Assembly (NCBI RefSeq): GCF_012952065.1
Contig: NZ_JABCJJ010000025.1
Coordinates: 1 to 38,317, forward strand
DNA length: 38,317 nucleotides
Origin: Cellulomonas fimi
Lineage (GTDB): Bacteria; Actinomycetota; Actinomycetes; Actinomycetales; Cellulomonadaceae
Direction of reading: 5' to 3'
Of the stretch, positions 15,865 through 23,793 are shown in pieces; within the stretch, counting starts at the first letter, position 1, and each line of letters opens with the position of its first letter. The position numbers and the translations under genes are program-made. Under the pieces are notes generated by a model. It did not search any database and was not told the DNA's origin. It saw only the letters and a list, made by a program, of their open reading frames with translations.

Positions 15865-15920
15865 GATGTCTCAGGACATCGGCGACACCCGGACCCACGG
15901 GAACGTGGGTTCGGGTGTTT
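15865..15920 (+). terminator. Two hairpins behind the tRNA remnant; the second is a likely terminator
   Basis: GATGTC-TCAG-GACATC (15865-15880) is a perfect 6-bp stem. It is followed by a 14-bp stem, ACACCCGGACCCAC paired with GTGGGTTCGGGTGT (15885-15918, one G-T pair), and then TTT. This should be the former terminator of the host tRNA-Pro gene, now separated from it by the element. Confidence 0.65.
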
Positions 15921-16558
15921 GTCATGTCGGGGTGCGTGGCTGGCGCCTTCCGGCTCCTCGAACGCCTCTTCCCCCAGATCGAGCGGGTGCTGAAGATCAA
16001 CGAACTGCAGACCATCACCAACGACGTCATCGAAGCCGCGCAGAGCACCACGGAGCCTGACCCGGTTTCCCGGACAGCTCCGGTTGGTTGGCTGTCCGAG
16101 CGCAGTACCGTCAGCCGGGCTCGGCTACGTGGGGGCTCTTGGTCGCGGCCAGCTCCGAGTCGGCTTCACGGTTCCGGTGCGGTTCCGGTGCGGTGCGGAC
16201 GGCGCCGGTGTCGGGACGACGGCTCGTGCCTCCGGTGCAGGCGGCTGCGCTCGCGCGACGCCAGGTGCGCATGGAGGTCGAGTCCATCGACCAGCATCGT
16301 TTCCGAACGACGGGGGAGTATCTGCGGGGTGGTCGCGGCCTCGCTGGCGGTCGGTCTGCGCGCTGCCCAAGGCGCCACCTGCGCGCGTCATCGGCGACGA
16401 GCTGGATTAGAGTGGCCGCCCGCGGAACCACGGGCGGGCGGCGCGCGTTGTGGCGCCGTAGGCAAGTGATCAATCGGCCCAGGAGAGACATTGGACGGCG
16501 ACAGTACGAGCCCCCCAGAACTGCGGATCGATGACGCGGCGACGGGGGGAACGCGCTG
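15921..16558. other. Region between attachment site and CNNM genes, no supported gene
   Basis: A + frame from 15924 (FRLLERLFPQIERVLKINEL) looks protein-like for about 45 codons, then loses character; I cannot name it. A perfect inverted repeat, CGGACAGC (16071-16078) and GCTGTCCG (16091-16098), follows. The rest to 16410 looks noncoding. TAGAGT at 16408-16413 could be a -10 box for the CNNM operon. Confidence 0.35.
16416..16437 (+). promoter_or_regulatory. Leader hairpin upstream of the CNNM operon
   Basis: CCGCCCG (16416-16422) pairs with CGGGCGG (16431-16437) across an 8-base loop, about 120 bases before the first start. There is no T-run. It could be part of a structured leader controlling the ion-transport genes, but it does not match a riboswitch class I know. 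Confidence 0.3.
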
Positions 16559-17950
16559 ATGTGGGTGCTCTCGCTCCTTCTGGGGATCCTGGTCGTGCTG
16601 GCGATCACCGCGGTGACCGGGTACTTCGTGGCGCAGGAGTTCGCCTACATGGCGGTCGACCGGTCCCGGCTGAACGCGCGTGCGTCTGCCGGCGACGCGG
16701 GCGCGAGGCGGGCGCTGGCGGTGACGCGGCGGACGTCGTTCATGCTGTCCGGTGCCCAGCTCGGCATCACGGTGACCGGGCTGCTGGTGGGCTATGTCGC
16801 CGAGCCGCTGATCGGGCAGTCGCTGGGCGAGGCGCTCGGGGGGGTCGGGGTCCCGACAGGCGTGGGCATCGCGGTGGGCACGGTCCTGGCGCTGCTGTTC
16901 TCCACGTTCGTCCAGATGCTGTTCGGGGAGCTGTTCCCGAAGAACCTCGCGATCGCCCGACCCGAGCCGGTGGCGCTGAGACTCGCGACGTCGACCACGC
17001 TGTACCTGAAGGTCTTCGGCTGGTTGATCCGGGTCTTCGACCAGGCGTCCAACGTCCTGCTGCGGGCGCTGCGCATCGAGCCGGTGCACGACGTCGAGCA
17101 CTCGGCCACCGTGCGGGACCTCGAGCACATCGTCGCCGACTCCCGGGAGAGCGGCGACCTGCCCGAGGACCTGTCTCTGTTGCTGGACCGGATCCTGGAC
17201 TTTCCCGAACGCGACGTCGAGCACGCCATGATCCCGCGCGCCCGCGTCGACGTCGTCCGGATCGACGACAGCGTCGGGCAGGTGCGCACGTTCATGAGTG
17301 CCGGACACTCCCGCTACCCGGTGCTCGACGACGACGACCAGGTCACCGGCGTCGTGCATCTGCAGGACGTCCTCGTCGCGGAGCATCTGGACGCCGCGGC
17401 GCTGAACGACCTGATCCGGCCCGCGGTGATGGTGCCCACGTCGATGAGGCTGCCGGACGCGCTCCGTCTGCTCACCGAGAGCAAGAACCCGATGGCGTGC
17501 GTGGTGGACGAGTACGGCGGCTTCGCCGGTGTCGTGACGCTGGAGGACCTCGCGGAGGAGCTCGTCGGGGAGATCACGGACGAGCACGACGCGGCCCAGC
17601 CCGCCTACGTCCCGGTGGCCGATGACGGCACGTGGGTGATGCCCGGGGACGTGCACATCGATGAGGTGGAACGCGCCGTCGGGCACGACCTGCCGCGTGG
17701 GGACTACGAGACCATCGCCGGGCTGGTCATCGCCGAGCACGGGGCCCTGCCCGACGTCGGCATCAGCGTCATCCTCGAGCTGCCGCCGGACCCGGCGGAC
17801 CTGGCCCGCGCGGACGAGCCGGAAGCCGTCTGGATGCGGGTCGACGTCCTCGCGATCGACCGCCACGTCCCGGCGACCGTCCGGGTGACCGTCCCCGCCG
17901 AGCACGCCGAGCACGCTGTGACGTCCGAGGACGAGGAGGACGACCGATGA
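16559..17950 (+). CDS. CNNM/CorC (HlyC-type) membrane protein: DUF21, CBS pair, CorC domain
   Basis: This protein family is linked to Mg2+/Co2+ export or homeostasis at the cytoplasmic membrane. The 463 residues hold a DUF21 transmembrane domain with about four hydrophobic helices (residues 1-180, starting LSLLLGILVVLAITAVTGYF), a CBS pair (about 215-340; MIPRARVDVVRIDD, SRYPVLDDDDQVTGVVHLQD, VDEYGGFAGVVTLEDLAEEL) and a C-terminal CorC_HlyC domain (about 350-440, GDVHIDEVERAVG). The ATG has GGGGGGA upstream. It ends ATGA with the second CNNM gene. Paired genes of this kind are common in actinomycetes and may form heteromers. The name hemolysin is historical. Confidence 0.9.
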   Translation: MWVLSLLLGILVVLAITAVTGYFVAQEFAYMAVDRSRLNARASAGDAGARRALAVTRRTSFMLSGAQLGITVTGLLVGYVAEPLIGQSLGEALGGVGVPTGVGIAVGTVLALLFSTFVQMLFGELFPKNLAIARPEPVALRLATSTTLYLKVFGWLIRVFDQASNVLLRALRIEPVHDVEHSATVRDLEHIVADSRESGDLPEDLSLLLDRILDFPERDVEHAMIPRARVDVVRIDDSVGQVRTFMSAGHSRYPVLDDDDQVTGVVHLQDVLVAEHLDAAALNDLIRPAVMVPTSMRLPDALRLLTESKNPMACVVDEYGGFAGVVTLEDLAEELVGEITDEHDAAQPAYVPVADDGTWVMPGDVHIDEVERAVGHDLPRGDYETIAGLVIAEHGALPDVGISVILELPPDPADLARADEPEAVWMRVDVLAIDRHVPATVRVTVPAEHAEHAVTSEDEEDDR

Positions 17951-18963
17951 GCAACCCCGTCGTCTTCACCGTCGTGACCGCCGCCCTGATCGCGCTGAGC
18001 GCGTTCTTCGTCGCGGTCGAGTTCGCCCTGCTCGCCGCCAAGCGGCACCGCCTGGAGGACGCCGCCGCCACCAGTCGCTCAGCCCGGGCGGCCCTGCGCA
18101 GCTCCACCGAGCTCACCGTGCTGCTGGCCGGGTCCCAGCTGGGGATCACCGCCTGCACCCTCGCCCTCGGCGCGCTGACCAAGCCGGCGGTCCAGCACTG
18201 GCTGACCCCGCTGTTCGAGACGTGGGGCGTCGCTGTGTGGCTCGCGGACGTGGCCGGGTTCGTCCTGGCGCTGATCCTGGTGACCTTCCTGCACCTGGTG
18301 GTGGGAGAGATGGCCCCCAAGTCGTGGGCGATCGCGCACCCTGAGACGTCCGCGACCGTGCTGGCGATCCCCATGCGCGGGTTCATGTTCCTCACCCGCC
18401 CGCTGCTGACCGCGCTGAACGAGATGGCCAACTGGTGCCTGCGCAAGGTCGGCGTCGAACCCACCAACGAGCTCGCCTCGGGCCAGAACCCCGACGACCT
18501 GCGCCACCTCGTCGAGCACTCGGCCAACGTGGGCGCCCTGGACGCCAGCTACTCCGCCCAGCTCGCCGGCGCACTGGAGCTGCAGACCCTGACCGTGCGC
18601 GACCTGGTGCCCGAGGGGGCGCGGCTCGCGGCGGTACCCGCCGGTGCCAGCGTCGAGGACGTCCGGGCCGCGACCCGGGCGACCGGACACCTGCGCATCC
18701 TGGTCGGCACCACCGGTTCCGTCGAGGGGGTCGTGCACGTGCGTGACACTCTCACCGAGCCCGAGGACCGCCCGGTCCTGGACCTGATGCGACCGGCCTT
18801 CACCATCGGCGCAGACACGCCCGTCTACAGCGCCCTGACCGCGATGCGCGAGTCCCGAAACCACCTCGCCGTCGTCAGCGACGCCGAGACCTTCGTCGGA
18901 GTCGTGACCCTCGCCGATGTCCTCAGCCGGCTGTTCCCTCGCACCACAGCACCCGCCCCCTGA
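17947..18963 (+). CDS. CNNM-type membrane protein without CorC domain
   Basis: The 338-residue partner of the preceding gene has a DUF21 domain (FTVVTAALIALSAFFVAVEF at the start; LLAGSQLGITACTLALGAL; VGEMAPKSWAIAHP) and a weaker CBS pair (DTLTEPEDRPVLDLMRPAFT, HLAVVSDAETFVGVVTLADV), and ends directly after the second CBS. The CorC_HlyC domain is missing. The ATG overlaps the upstream stop (ATGA) and follows GGAGG. Coupled synthesis suggests that the two form one transporter or regulator complex. The gene is convergent with the monooxygenase gene. Confidence 0.88.
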   Translation: MSNPVVFTVVTAALIALSAFFVAVEFALLAAKRHRLEDAAATSRSARAALRSSTELTVLLAGSQLGITACTLALGALTKPAVQHWLTPLFETWGVAVWLADVAGFVLALILVTFLHLVVGEMAPKSWAIAHPETSATVLAIPMRGFMFLTRPLLTALNEMANWCLRKVGVEPTNELASGQNPDDLRHLVEHSANVGALDASYSAQLAGALELQTLTVRDLVPEGARLAAVPAGASVEDVRAATRATGHLRILVGTTGSVEGVVHVRDTLTEPEDRPVLDLMRPAFTIGADTPVYSALTAMRESRNHLAVVSDAETFVGVVTLADVLSRLFPRTTAPAP

Positions 18964-19138
18964 CCGAGCTCGGGGTGCTCGGCGACTCCTCGACCTCGCG
19001 GAGCAGCCGCGCGCCGCGAGGTCGTTCGCAGAGGCACCGAGAAGGATCGGGATCACGCAGACGTCGTCGCCCAGGATGGCCCGCCACGTCAGGATCGTCG
19101 TCTCCTTCGAGCACCCAGCCGGACTCGAGCGCCTCGGG

Positions 19139-19179
19139 GAGGAGCAGCAGGACCGCTCCGGCGAGCGGTCCTGCTCCTC
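19139..19179. terminator. Strong hairpin between convergent genes
   Basis: AGGACCGCTC and GAGCGGTCCT pair around CGGC. The stem extends with GAGGAGC/GCTCCTC after a small bulge. It lies 14 bases from the monooxygenase stop and about 175 bases from the CNNM stop, as expected for a two-way terminator, though without a clear T-run. Confidence 0.5.
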
Positions 19180-19192
19180 GCCGCAGGTGCCG

Positions 19193-20818
19193 TCACGCAT
19201 GTCCGCCCAGATGCCCGAGCCATCGCGCGAGGTACGCCCGCAGGGGAGCGAGATCGGTGTCGCCCCGCCAGGCGAGGTGTCCGTCGGGTCGCACCAGCAG
19301 GCTGGCCGCACCACGATCCGCGTCGAGCCGTCGGAGCGCGAGCCCGGTGCGGTCCCGCAGCGCGCCGGGCAGCTCGTCCCGGCTGAGCCGGTGCACGGTC
19401 AGCGCGCCGGGACAGGGGTTCTCCCACGACGACGGCGGCCACGCCTCGGCGGTCCCGCACAGCAGCAGGTGGAACCCGGGCGTGGCGAGCGCCGTGTGGA
19501 GCGTCCGCGGTTCGCCGTCGCACAGGACCGGCGCGTCGGGGACCCTGTCGCCGGGACGCAGCCGGCGCCGAGGCGTGGTGCGCGCGGAGAGCACGCTGTG
19601 GCGGTAGCCGATCGTCAGCTCGGCGACGGTCCGGAACGCGACGCCGCGCACGCCGGGGATGCGCAGGACGAACGGCAGGACGCGGGGGGCGAGTCGCGTG
19701 CGGGCGAACCGCAGGACCGGACGGGTCGAGGTGGCGGCGGTGAACGCCCGGTCGGTGAACCGCAGGACCCGGCGACCCACGGGGCCGCGCTCCGGCTCGT
19801 AGGTGTCGAGCAGCTGCCGAACTGCGCGACCGGAGCTGACGAGGGCGAGCTTCCAGGCCAGGTTGGCGGCGTCCTGGATGCCGGTGTTCATGCCCTGGGC
19901 GCCGGCGGGGCTGTGGATGTGGGCGGCGTCGCCGGCGAGGAAGACCCGGCCGTCGCGGTAGCGGACGGCCCCGCGGTTGTGCAGGCGGAAGTCCGTCATC
20001 CAGACCGGATCCCGCAGCCGCACCGTCGCGCCGGTGTAGCCGTCCACGAGCGCCTGGACCCGGGCGAGCGTGACCGGCACGCCCGGTGGGGTGGGGTCGT
20101 CGCGCGGTCGCATCGCGAGCACGCGCCAGCTCGCGGGGCTGCCCAGCGGGAAGAAGAACAGCGGCCCCGCGTCGGCGAGGAAGGCGTGGGCGACGCCGGT
20201 CGCCAGGCCGTCGGCCTCGACGTCGGCCAGCAGGAACGACTGCGGGTAGGCGGCGCCCTCGAAGGGGATGCCCGCCAGCCGGCGGACGGTCGAGCGGGCG
20301 CCGTCGCACCCGATGACGTAGCCCGCCCGGATCGTCTCGTCGCTGCCGGAGGGGTGCCGCACCGTGCAGGTGACCCCGTTCGCATCCTGCTGGAGCCCGA
20401 CCAGCTCGACCGCGCGCTCGGGCGCCACCCCACGGCTGGTGAGGTGCGCACCGAGCACCGCCTCGGTCACCGCCTGGGAGACGAACAGCAGGTAGGGGTG
20501 GGCGGTGTCGCGCAGGCCGGCGTCGAACAGGGGGACGTCGACGACCCGTCCGGGCGCATGGAGGTGCAGGTGGACCGCCCGGTTGCCGCGTGAGACGAGG
20601 TCGCGCGTCACGTCGCCCAGCCCGGCGAGCACTTCCAGGGTGCGCGGCTGGACAGCCAGAGCCCGGGACTCCTGGACGCGGTCGGCGAGCCGGTCGATGA
20701 GACGGAAGGCGACCCCGTAGGACTGCAGCAGCGCGGCCGACGCCAGTCCGGTCGGGCCGGCGCCGACCACGAGGACGTCGATCTCCGAGGTGCCGCGCGC
20801 CAACGGGACCGTGCTCAT
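19193..20818 (-). CDS. FAD-dependent aromatic-ring monooxygenase (PheA/TfdB type)
   Basis: This is a class A flavoprotein hydroxylase that uses NAD(P)H and O2 to hydroxylate phenolic or polyketide aromatics; the substrate is unknown. The 541 residues show the FAD Rossmann motif VGAGPTGLASA (about 16-26), the CDGARSTVRR (DG) motif and the second FAD motif LAGDAAHIHSPAGAQGMNTG. A thioredoxin-like C-terminal domain, typical of the TfdB/PgaE group, follows (LATPGFHLLLCGTAEAW). The start is ATG 20818. It lies 168 bases downstream of the LysG-like gene in the same direction, and its upstream gap carries a palindrome and a tandem repeat. No partner enzyme is nearby. Confidence 0.88.
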   Translation of the reverse strand: MSTVPLARGTSEIDVLVVGAGPTGLASAALLQSYGVAFRLIDRLADRVQESRALAVQPRTLEVLAGLGDVTRDLVSRGNRAVHLHLHAPGRVVDVPLFDAGLRDTAHPYLLFVSQAVTEAVLGAHLTSRGVAPERAVELVGLQQDANGVTCTVRHPSGSDETIRAGYVIGCDGARSTVRRLAGIPFEGAAYPQSFLLADVEADGLATGVAHAFLADAGPLFFFPLGSPASWRVLAMRPRDDPTPPGVPVTLARVQALVDGYTGATVRLRDPVWMTDFRLHNRGAVRYRDGRVFLAGDAAHIHSPAGAQGMNTGIQDAANLAWKLALVSSGRAVRQLLDTYEPERGPVGRRVLRFTDRAFTAATSTRPVLRFARTRLAPRVLPFVLRIPGVRGVAFRTVAELTIGYRHSVLSARTTPRRRLRPGDRVPDAPVLCDGEPRTLHTALATPGFHLLLCGTAEAWPPSSWENPCPGALTVHRLSRDELPGALRDRTGLALRRLDADRGAASLLVRPDGHLAWRGDTDLAPLRAYLARWLGHLGGHA

Positions 20819-20831
20819 GGGTCACGCTATG

Positions 20832-20843
20832 CCCTGGCCAGGG
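20832..20843. promoter_or_regulatory. 12-bp palindrome upstream of the monooxygenase
   Basis: CCCTGGCCAGGG is a perfect palindrome 14 bases upstream of the monooxygenase ATG. Its place between promoter and start would suit an operator. No repressor gene for it is identified. Confidence 0.3.
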
Positions 20844-20860
20844 ACGTTCCTGGGCCCCTG

Positions 20861-20898
20861 CTCCTGACGTCTCCTGACGTCTCCTGACGTCTCCTGAC
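20861..20898. repeat. Four tandem copies of a 10-bp unit
   Basis: CTCCTGACGT is repeated three times exactly, followed by a fourth copy, CTCCTGAC. The array lies in the gap between the LysG-like gene and the monooxygenase gene. The 10-bp period would place each copy on the same face of the helix. It could be a slippage tract or a multi-copy binding site. Confidence 0.6.
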
Positions 20899-20986
20899 CC
20901 ACGCTCCCATCTCCCGTCGTCCGCCCGCTGGAGGGCGACCGGTTCCTCGCCGCGGTCCCAGATCGGCGTGACGGAATGGGACGACG

Positions 20987-21874
20987 TCACTGGGTCAGGT
21001 CGCTGCGCGCGGCAGCGGTGACCGCGGCGGCGACGCGGTCCAGCGTGGGGGAGCGCAGCTTCCACTGCTGCCAGTACAGGCTGACGTCGATCGCCCCTGC
21101 GGGGTCGACGTCGACCAGGTCCCCGGCCGCCTCGTGCCGGCGGCTCTGCAGGTCCGGCAGCATCCCCCAGCCCATGCCGAGGCGGATCGCGGTGAGGAAG
21201 TCCGCCGACGAGGGCACGTAGTGGGTCGGCGGCCCGGCCGGGTCGACGCCGCGCTCTCGCAGGTAGCGGTGCTGCAGGTCGTCCTTGCGGTCGAAGACGA
21301 CGACGGGGGCGTGCGCCAGGCCGGGGCCCGAGGGGCCGTCGGAGAACCAGCGCCGGGCGAAGGAGGTGGCCGCGAACGGCCGGTACCGCATCGCCCCCAG
21401 GCGGGTCACGGAGCAGCCGGCGACCGGTTCGGCGTCGGCGGTGATCGCCGCGACGACGGTGCCCGAGCGCAGCAGGGCGGCCGTGTGCTCCTCGTCGTCG
21501 CGGTGGATGTCGAACGACACCTCGCCGGCGAACGGGGCCAGCGCGGGCAGCACCCACGTGGTCAGGGAGTCGGCGTTGACGGCGAGCTGCACGGTCTGCA
21601 CGCCGCGGCCCGGCGACCCGGTGCCGAGCTCTCCCAGGGCGTCGCTGGTCAGCAGGTCGATCTGCCGCGCCAGGCGCAGCAGGGCCCGACCCGACTCGGT
21701 GGCCCGCACGGGCTTGCTGCGTACCAGCAGCACCCGGCCGGTGCTGACCTCCAGGGCGCGGAGGCGCTGACTGATCGCCGAGGGCGTCACGTGCAAGGCA
21801 CGCGCAGCCGCCTCGAACGTGCCCTCGGAGACCGCCGCGCTCAGCGCGCGCAGCTGCGCCAGGTCCAGCTCCAT
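20987..21874 (-). CDS. lysG: LysR-family regulator, LysG/ArgP type
   Basis: This transcription factor senses lysine or arginine and switches on the divergent exporter gene lysE. The 295 residues begin MELDLAQLRALSAAVSEGTF with the LysR helix-turn-helix (HVTPSAISQRLRALE), then the effector domain (NADSLTTWVLPALA, YVPSSADFLTAIRLGMGWGM). Those patterns are typical of ArgP/LysG. A longer in-frame extension upstream would run antisense across lysE, so ATG 21874 is the start. The 72-base gap to lysE should hold the operator. The gene symbol is inferred from this arrangement. Confidence 0.88.
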   Translation of the reverse strand: MELDLAQLRALSAAVSEGTFEAAARALHVTPSAISQRLRALEVSTGRVLLVRSKPVRATESGRALLRLARQIDLLTSDALGELGTGSPGRGVQTVQLAVNADSLTTWVLPALAPFAGEVSFDIHRDDEEHTAALLRSGTVVAAITADAEPVAGCSVTRLGAMRYRPFAATSFARRWFSDGPSGPGLAHAPVVVFDRKDDLQHRYLRERGVDPAGPPTHYVPSSADFLTAIRLGMGWGMLPDLQSRRHEAAGDLVDVDPAGAIDVSLYWQQWKLRSPTLDRVAAAVTAAARSDLTQ

Positions 21875-21934
21875 GAACAGCGATGCTAACTCCGCCGCAG
21901 AAACATGCGCTTCTCTCACGGGTTCGCCGACGCC

Positions 21935-21946
21935 TACGGTCGACGC
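21935..21946 (+). promoter_or_regulatory. Probable -10 box of a leaderless lysE transcript
   Basis: TACGGT (21935-21940) matches TANNNT and lies exactly six bases before GTG 21947, with no ribosome-binding site between. This is the layout of actinobacterial leaderless mRNAs that start on the first base of the start codon. No consensus -35 is seen, as expected for an activator-dependent promoter. Confidence 0.5.
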
Positions 21947-22564
21947 GTGACCCCCGAGCTCCTCAGCACCGCGGCCGGCTTCGGGCTCGGCCTGTCCCTG
22001 ATCGTCGCGATCGGCGCCCAGAACGCCTTCGTGCTGCGGCAGGGGTTGCGTCGCCATCGGGTCGGCGCCGTGGTGCTCGTGTGCGTGCTGTCCGACGCCG
22101 CACTCATCGCGGCCGGCGTCGCCGGCGCCGGTGCCGTGGTCCGGACCCGGCCGGAGGTCCTCGACGCGGTGCGGATCGCGGGTGCGGCGTTCCTGACCGT
22201 GTACGGGCTCATGGCGGCGCATCGCGCGGCGCGTCCCCAGGCGCTCGCACCCCAGCCCGGGACGACGCCCCCCTCCGTGATGGCCACCATCGCGACGGCG
22301 CTGGCGCTGACGTGGCTGAACCCGCACGTCTACCTCGACACCGTGGTCCTGCTCGGCTCGATCGCCCAGAGCCATCCGGGCCGTCAGTGGTGGTTCGCCG
22401 CCGGGGCGGTCGCCGGCAGCACCCTCTGGTTCACCGCGCTCGGCTACGGCGCCGCGCTGCTGCGCCCCCTGTTCTCCGCACCCCGGGCCTGGCGGGTGCT
22501 CGACGCCTCGATCGCCGTCGTCATGCTGTCCCTCGCCGCCTCCTTGGTGCTCGCCACGGTGTGA
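21947..22564 (+). CDS. lysE: LysE-family basic amino-acid exporter
   Basis: This is a cytoplasmic-membrane exporter of lysine/arginine, relieving build-up when peptides are used. The 205 residues from GTG 21947 have the signature IVAIGAQNAFVLRQGL in the first helix, followed by about five more hydrophobic segments (VVLVCVLSDAALIAAGVAGA, AGAAFLTVYGLMAAH, ALALTWLNPHVYLDTVVLLG, FAAGAVAGSTLWFTALGYGA, VLDASIAVVMLSLAASLVLA), including the ALTWLNPH motif. ATG 21905 in the same frame would add a polar leader and is less likely. It is divergent from the LysG-like regulator. Confidence 0.9.
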   Translation: MTPELLSTAAGFGLGLSLIVAIGAQNAFVLRQGLRRHRVGAVVLVCVLSDAALIAAGVAGAGAVVRTRPEVLDAVRIAGAAFLTVYGLMAAHRAARPQALAPQPGTTPPSVMATIATALALTWLNPHVYLDTVVLLGSIAQSHPGRQWWFAAGAVAGSTLWFTALGYGAALLRPLFSAPRAWRVLDASIAVVMLSLAASLVLATV

Positions 22565-22654
22565 GAGGCGCTCGACCCGCTGAGCCCGGCCCGACGACGT
22601 CGCCACGTGACTTAGGGCCCTGGTCCCGGTGGGTGCGGCGGGTGAGTGTGGAGG

Positions 22655-22674
22655 GGCGGGCAACGCGGCCCGCC
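22655..22674. promoter_or_regulatory. Inverted repeat before the alcohol dehydrogenase gene
   Basis: GGCGGGC and GCCCGCC flank a 6-base loop, 18 bases before the ATG and just upstream of the GGAGG ribosome site. It could be an operator or leader hairpin; GC richness makes chance occurrence likely. Confidence 0.25.
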
Positions 22675-22692
22675 GCTCACACCGGAGGCATC

Positions 22693-23748
22693 ATGAAGGC
22701 GCTCGTCTTCCACGGACCTGGCACCAAGAGCTGGGAAGAGGTCCCCGATCCGCAGCTGGTCGATGCGACCGACGCGGTCGTCCGGATCGACGCGACCACG
22801 ATCTGCGGGACGGACCTGCACATCCTCAAGGGTGACGTGCCGGCCGTCACGGACGGCCGGATCCTCGGCCACGAGGGTGTGGGGACGGTCCTCGCGGTCG
22901 GCTCGGCGGTCCGGAACATCGCGGTCGGCGACCGGGTCATCATCGCGTGCATCAGCTCGTGCGGGGTGTGCACGTACTGCCGCAGCGGCAACCCGTCGCA
23001 CTGCCTGGCGGACGAGGGCGCGCCGGGGATCGGCTGGATCCTGGGGCACCTCATCGACGGCACCCAGGCGGAGATGGTGCGGATCCCGTTCGCCGACAAC
23101 TCGCTCTACAAGCTCCCCGCGGGAGTGCCCGACGACGCGGCCGTCCTTCTCTCCGACATCTTCCCTACCGGGTTCGAGATGGGCGTGCGCTACGGACGCG
23201 TGAAGCCGGGCGACACGGTCGCCGTCGTGGGCGCCGGTCCCGTCGGGCTCGCGGTGATGGCGACTGCCGGCCTCTACGGCGCGGCGCAGGTCATCGCGAT
23301 CGACCTCGACCAGAACCGGCTCGAGCTGGCCCGGACCGTCGGGGCGACCCACAGCGTCGTGTCCGGCACGGACGCCTGGAAGCAGCAGGTCATGGACCTG
23401 ACGGACGGGTTCGGCGTCGACGTGGCGGTCGAGGCGGTCGGCATCCCCGCCACCTTCCAGATGTGCGTCGACCTCGTGCGGCCGGGCGGCACGGTGGCGA
23501 ACGTCGGGGTGCACGGCAAGCCGGTCCAGCTCGACCTGCAGGACCTCTGGATCAAGAACATCGCCATCACGATGGGCCTGGTCAACACGGACACGCTCGG
23601 GATGCTGCTCAAGCTCGTCGCGCAGCGCAAGCTGCCCGCCGAGGCCTTCGTCACCCACCGCTTCGCGCTGTCCGACGTCGAGTCGGCGTACGAGACGTTC
23701 GGTGACGCGGCGAGCACCAAGGCGATCAAGGTCCTCATGACCGGCTGA
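22693..23748 (+). CDS. Zinc-dependent alcohol dehydrogenase (MDR family)
   Basis: This cytosolic NAD(P)-dependent enzyme oxidises alcohols or reduces aldehydes and ketones. The 351 residues carry catalytic-zinc ligands C38 (ICGTDLH) and H60-E61 (GHEGVG), four structural-zinc cysteines C90, C93, C96 and C104 (CGVCTYCRSGNPSHC), and a Rossmann GAGPVGLA motif. GSEGVG-type loop variants and overall length fit the secondary-alcohol or threonine-like branch. The exact substrate cannot be assigned. ATG 22693 follows GGAGG with a 4-base spacer. The gene stands alone and is convergent with the FMN reductase gene. Confidence 0.92.
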   Translation: MKALVFHGPGTKSWEEVPDPQLVDATDAVVRIDATTICGTDLHILKGDVPAVTDGRILGHEGVGTVLAVGSAVRNIAVGDRVIIACISSCGVCTYCRSGNPSHCLADEGAPGIGWILGHLIDGTQAEMVRIPFADNSLYKLPAGVPDDAAVLLSDIFPTGFEMGVRYGRVKPGDTVAVVGAGPVGLAVMATAGLYGAAQVIAIDLDQNRLELARTVGATHSVVSGTDAWKQQVMDLTDGFGVDVAVEAVGIPATFQMCVDLVRPGGTVANVGVHGKPVQLDLQDLWIKNIAITMGLVNTDTLGMLLKLVAQRKLPAEAFVTHRFALSDVESAYETFGDAASTKAIKVLMTG

Positions 23749-23793
23749 GGAGCCGCCGCGCGACGAGGTGCCGGCCGGGTGCCCCGGTTGCAC

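Noticed and set aside
16400-16558. Mg2+ riboswitch (M-box) or ydaO-type element before the CNNM genes
   Set aside because: The conserved sequence blocks of those classes are not seen; only a plain hairpin is visible.
16111-16608. 165-residue minus-strand frame upstream of the CNNM genes
   Set aside because: Arg/Pro/Ser-rich composition of a GC-driven shadow frame, no known motif.
18950-19115. A minus-strand stretch reading LGDDVCVIPILLGASANDLA, faintly TIR-like
   Set aside because: Only one short strand-like motif; no start, no further TIR sequence and no open neighbouring region. Chance or a very old fragment.
20987-22663. 558-residue version of the LysR-type protein
   Set aside because: The first 260 codons lie antisense to lysE and lack family sequence; the normal LysG/ArgP start is at 21874.
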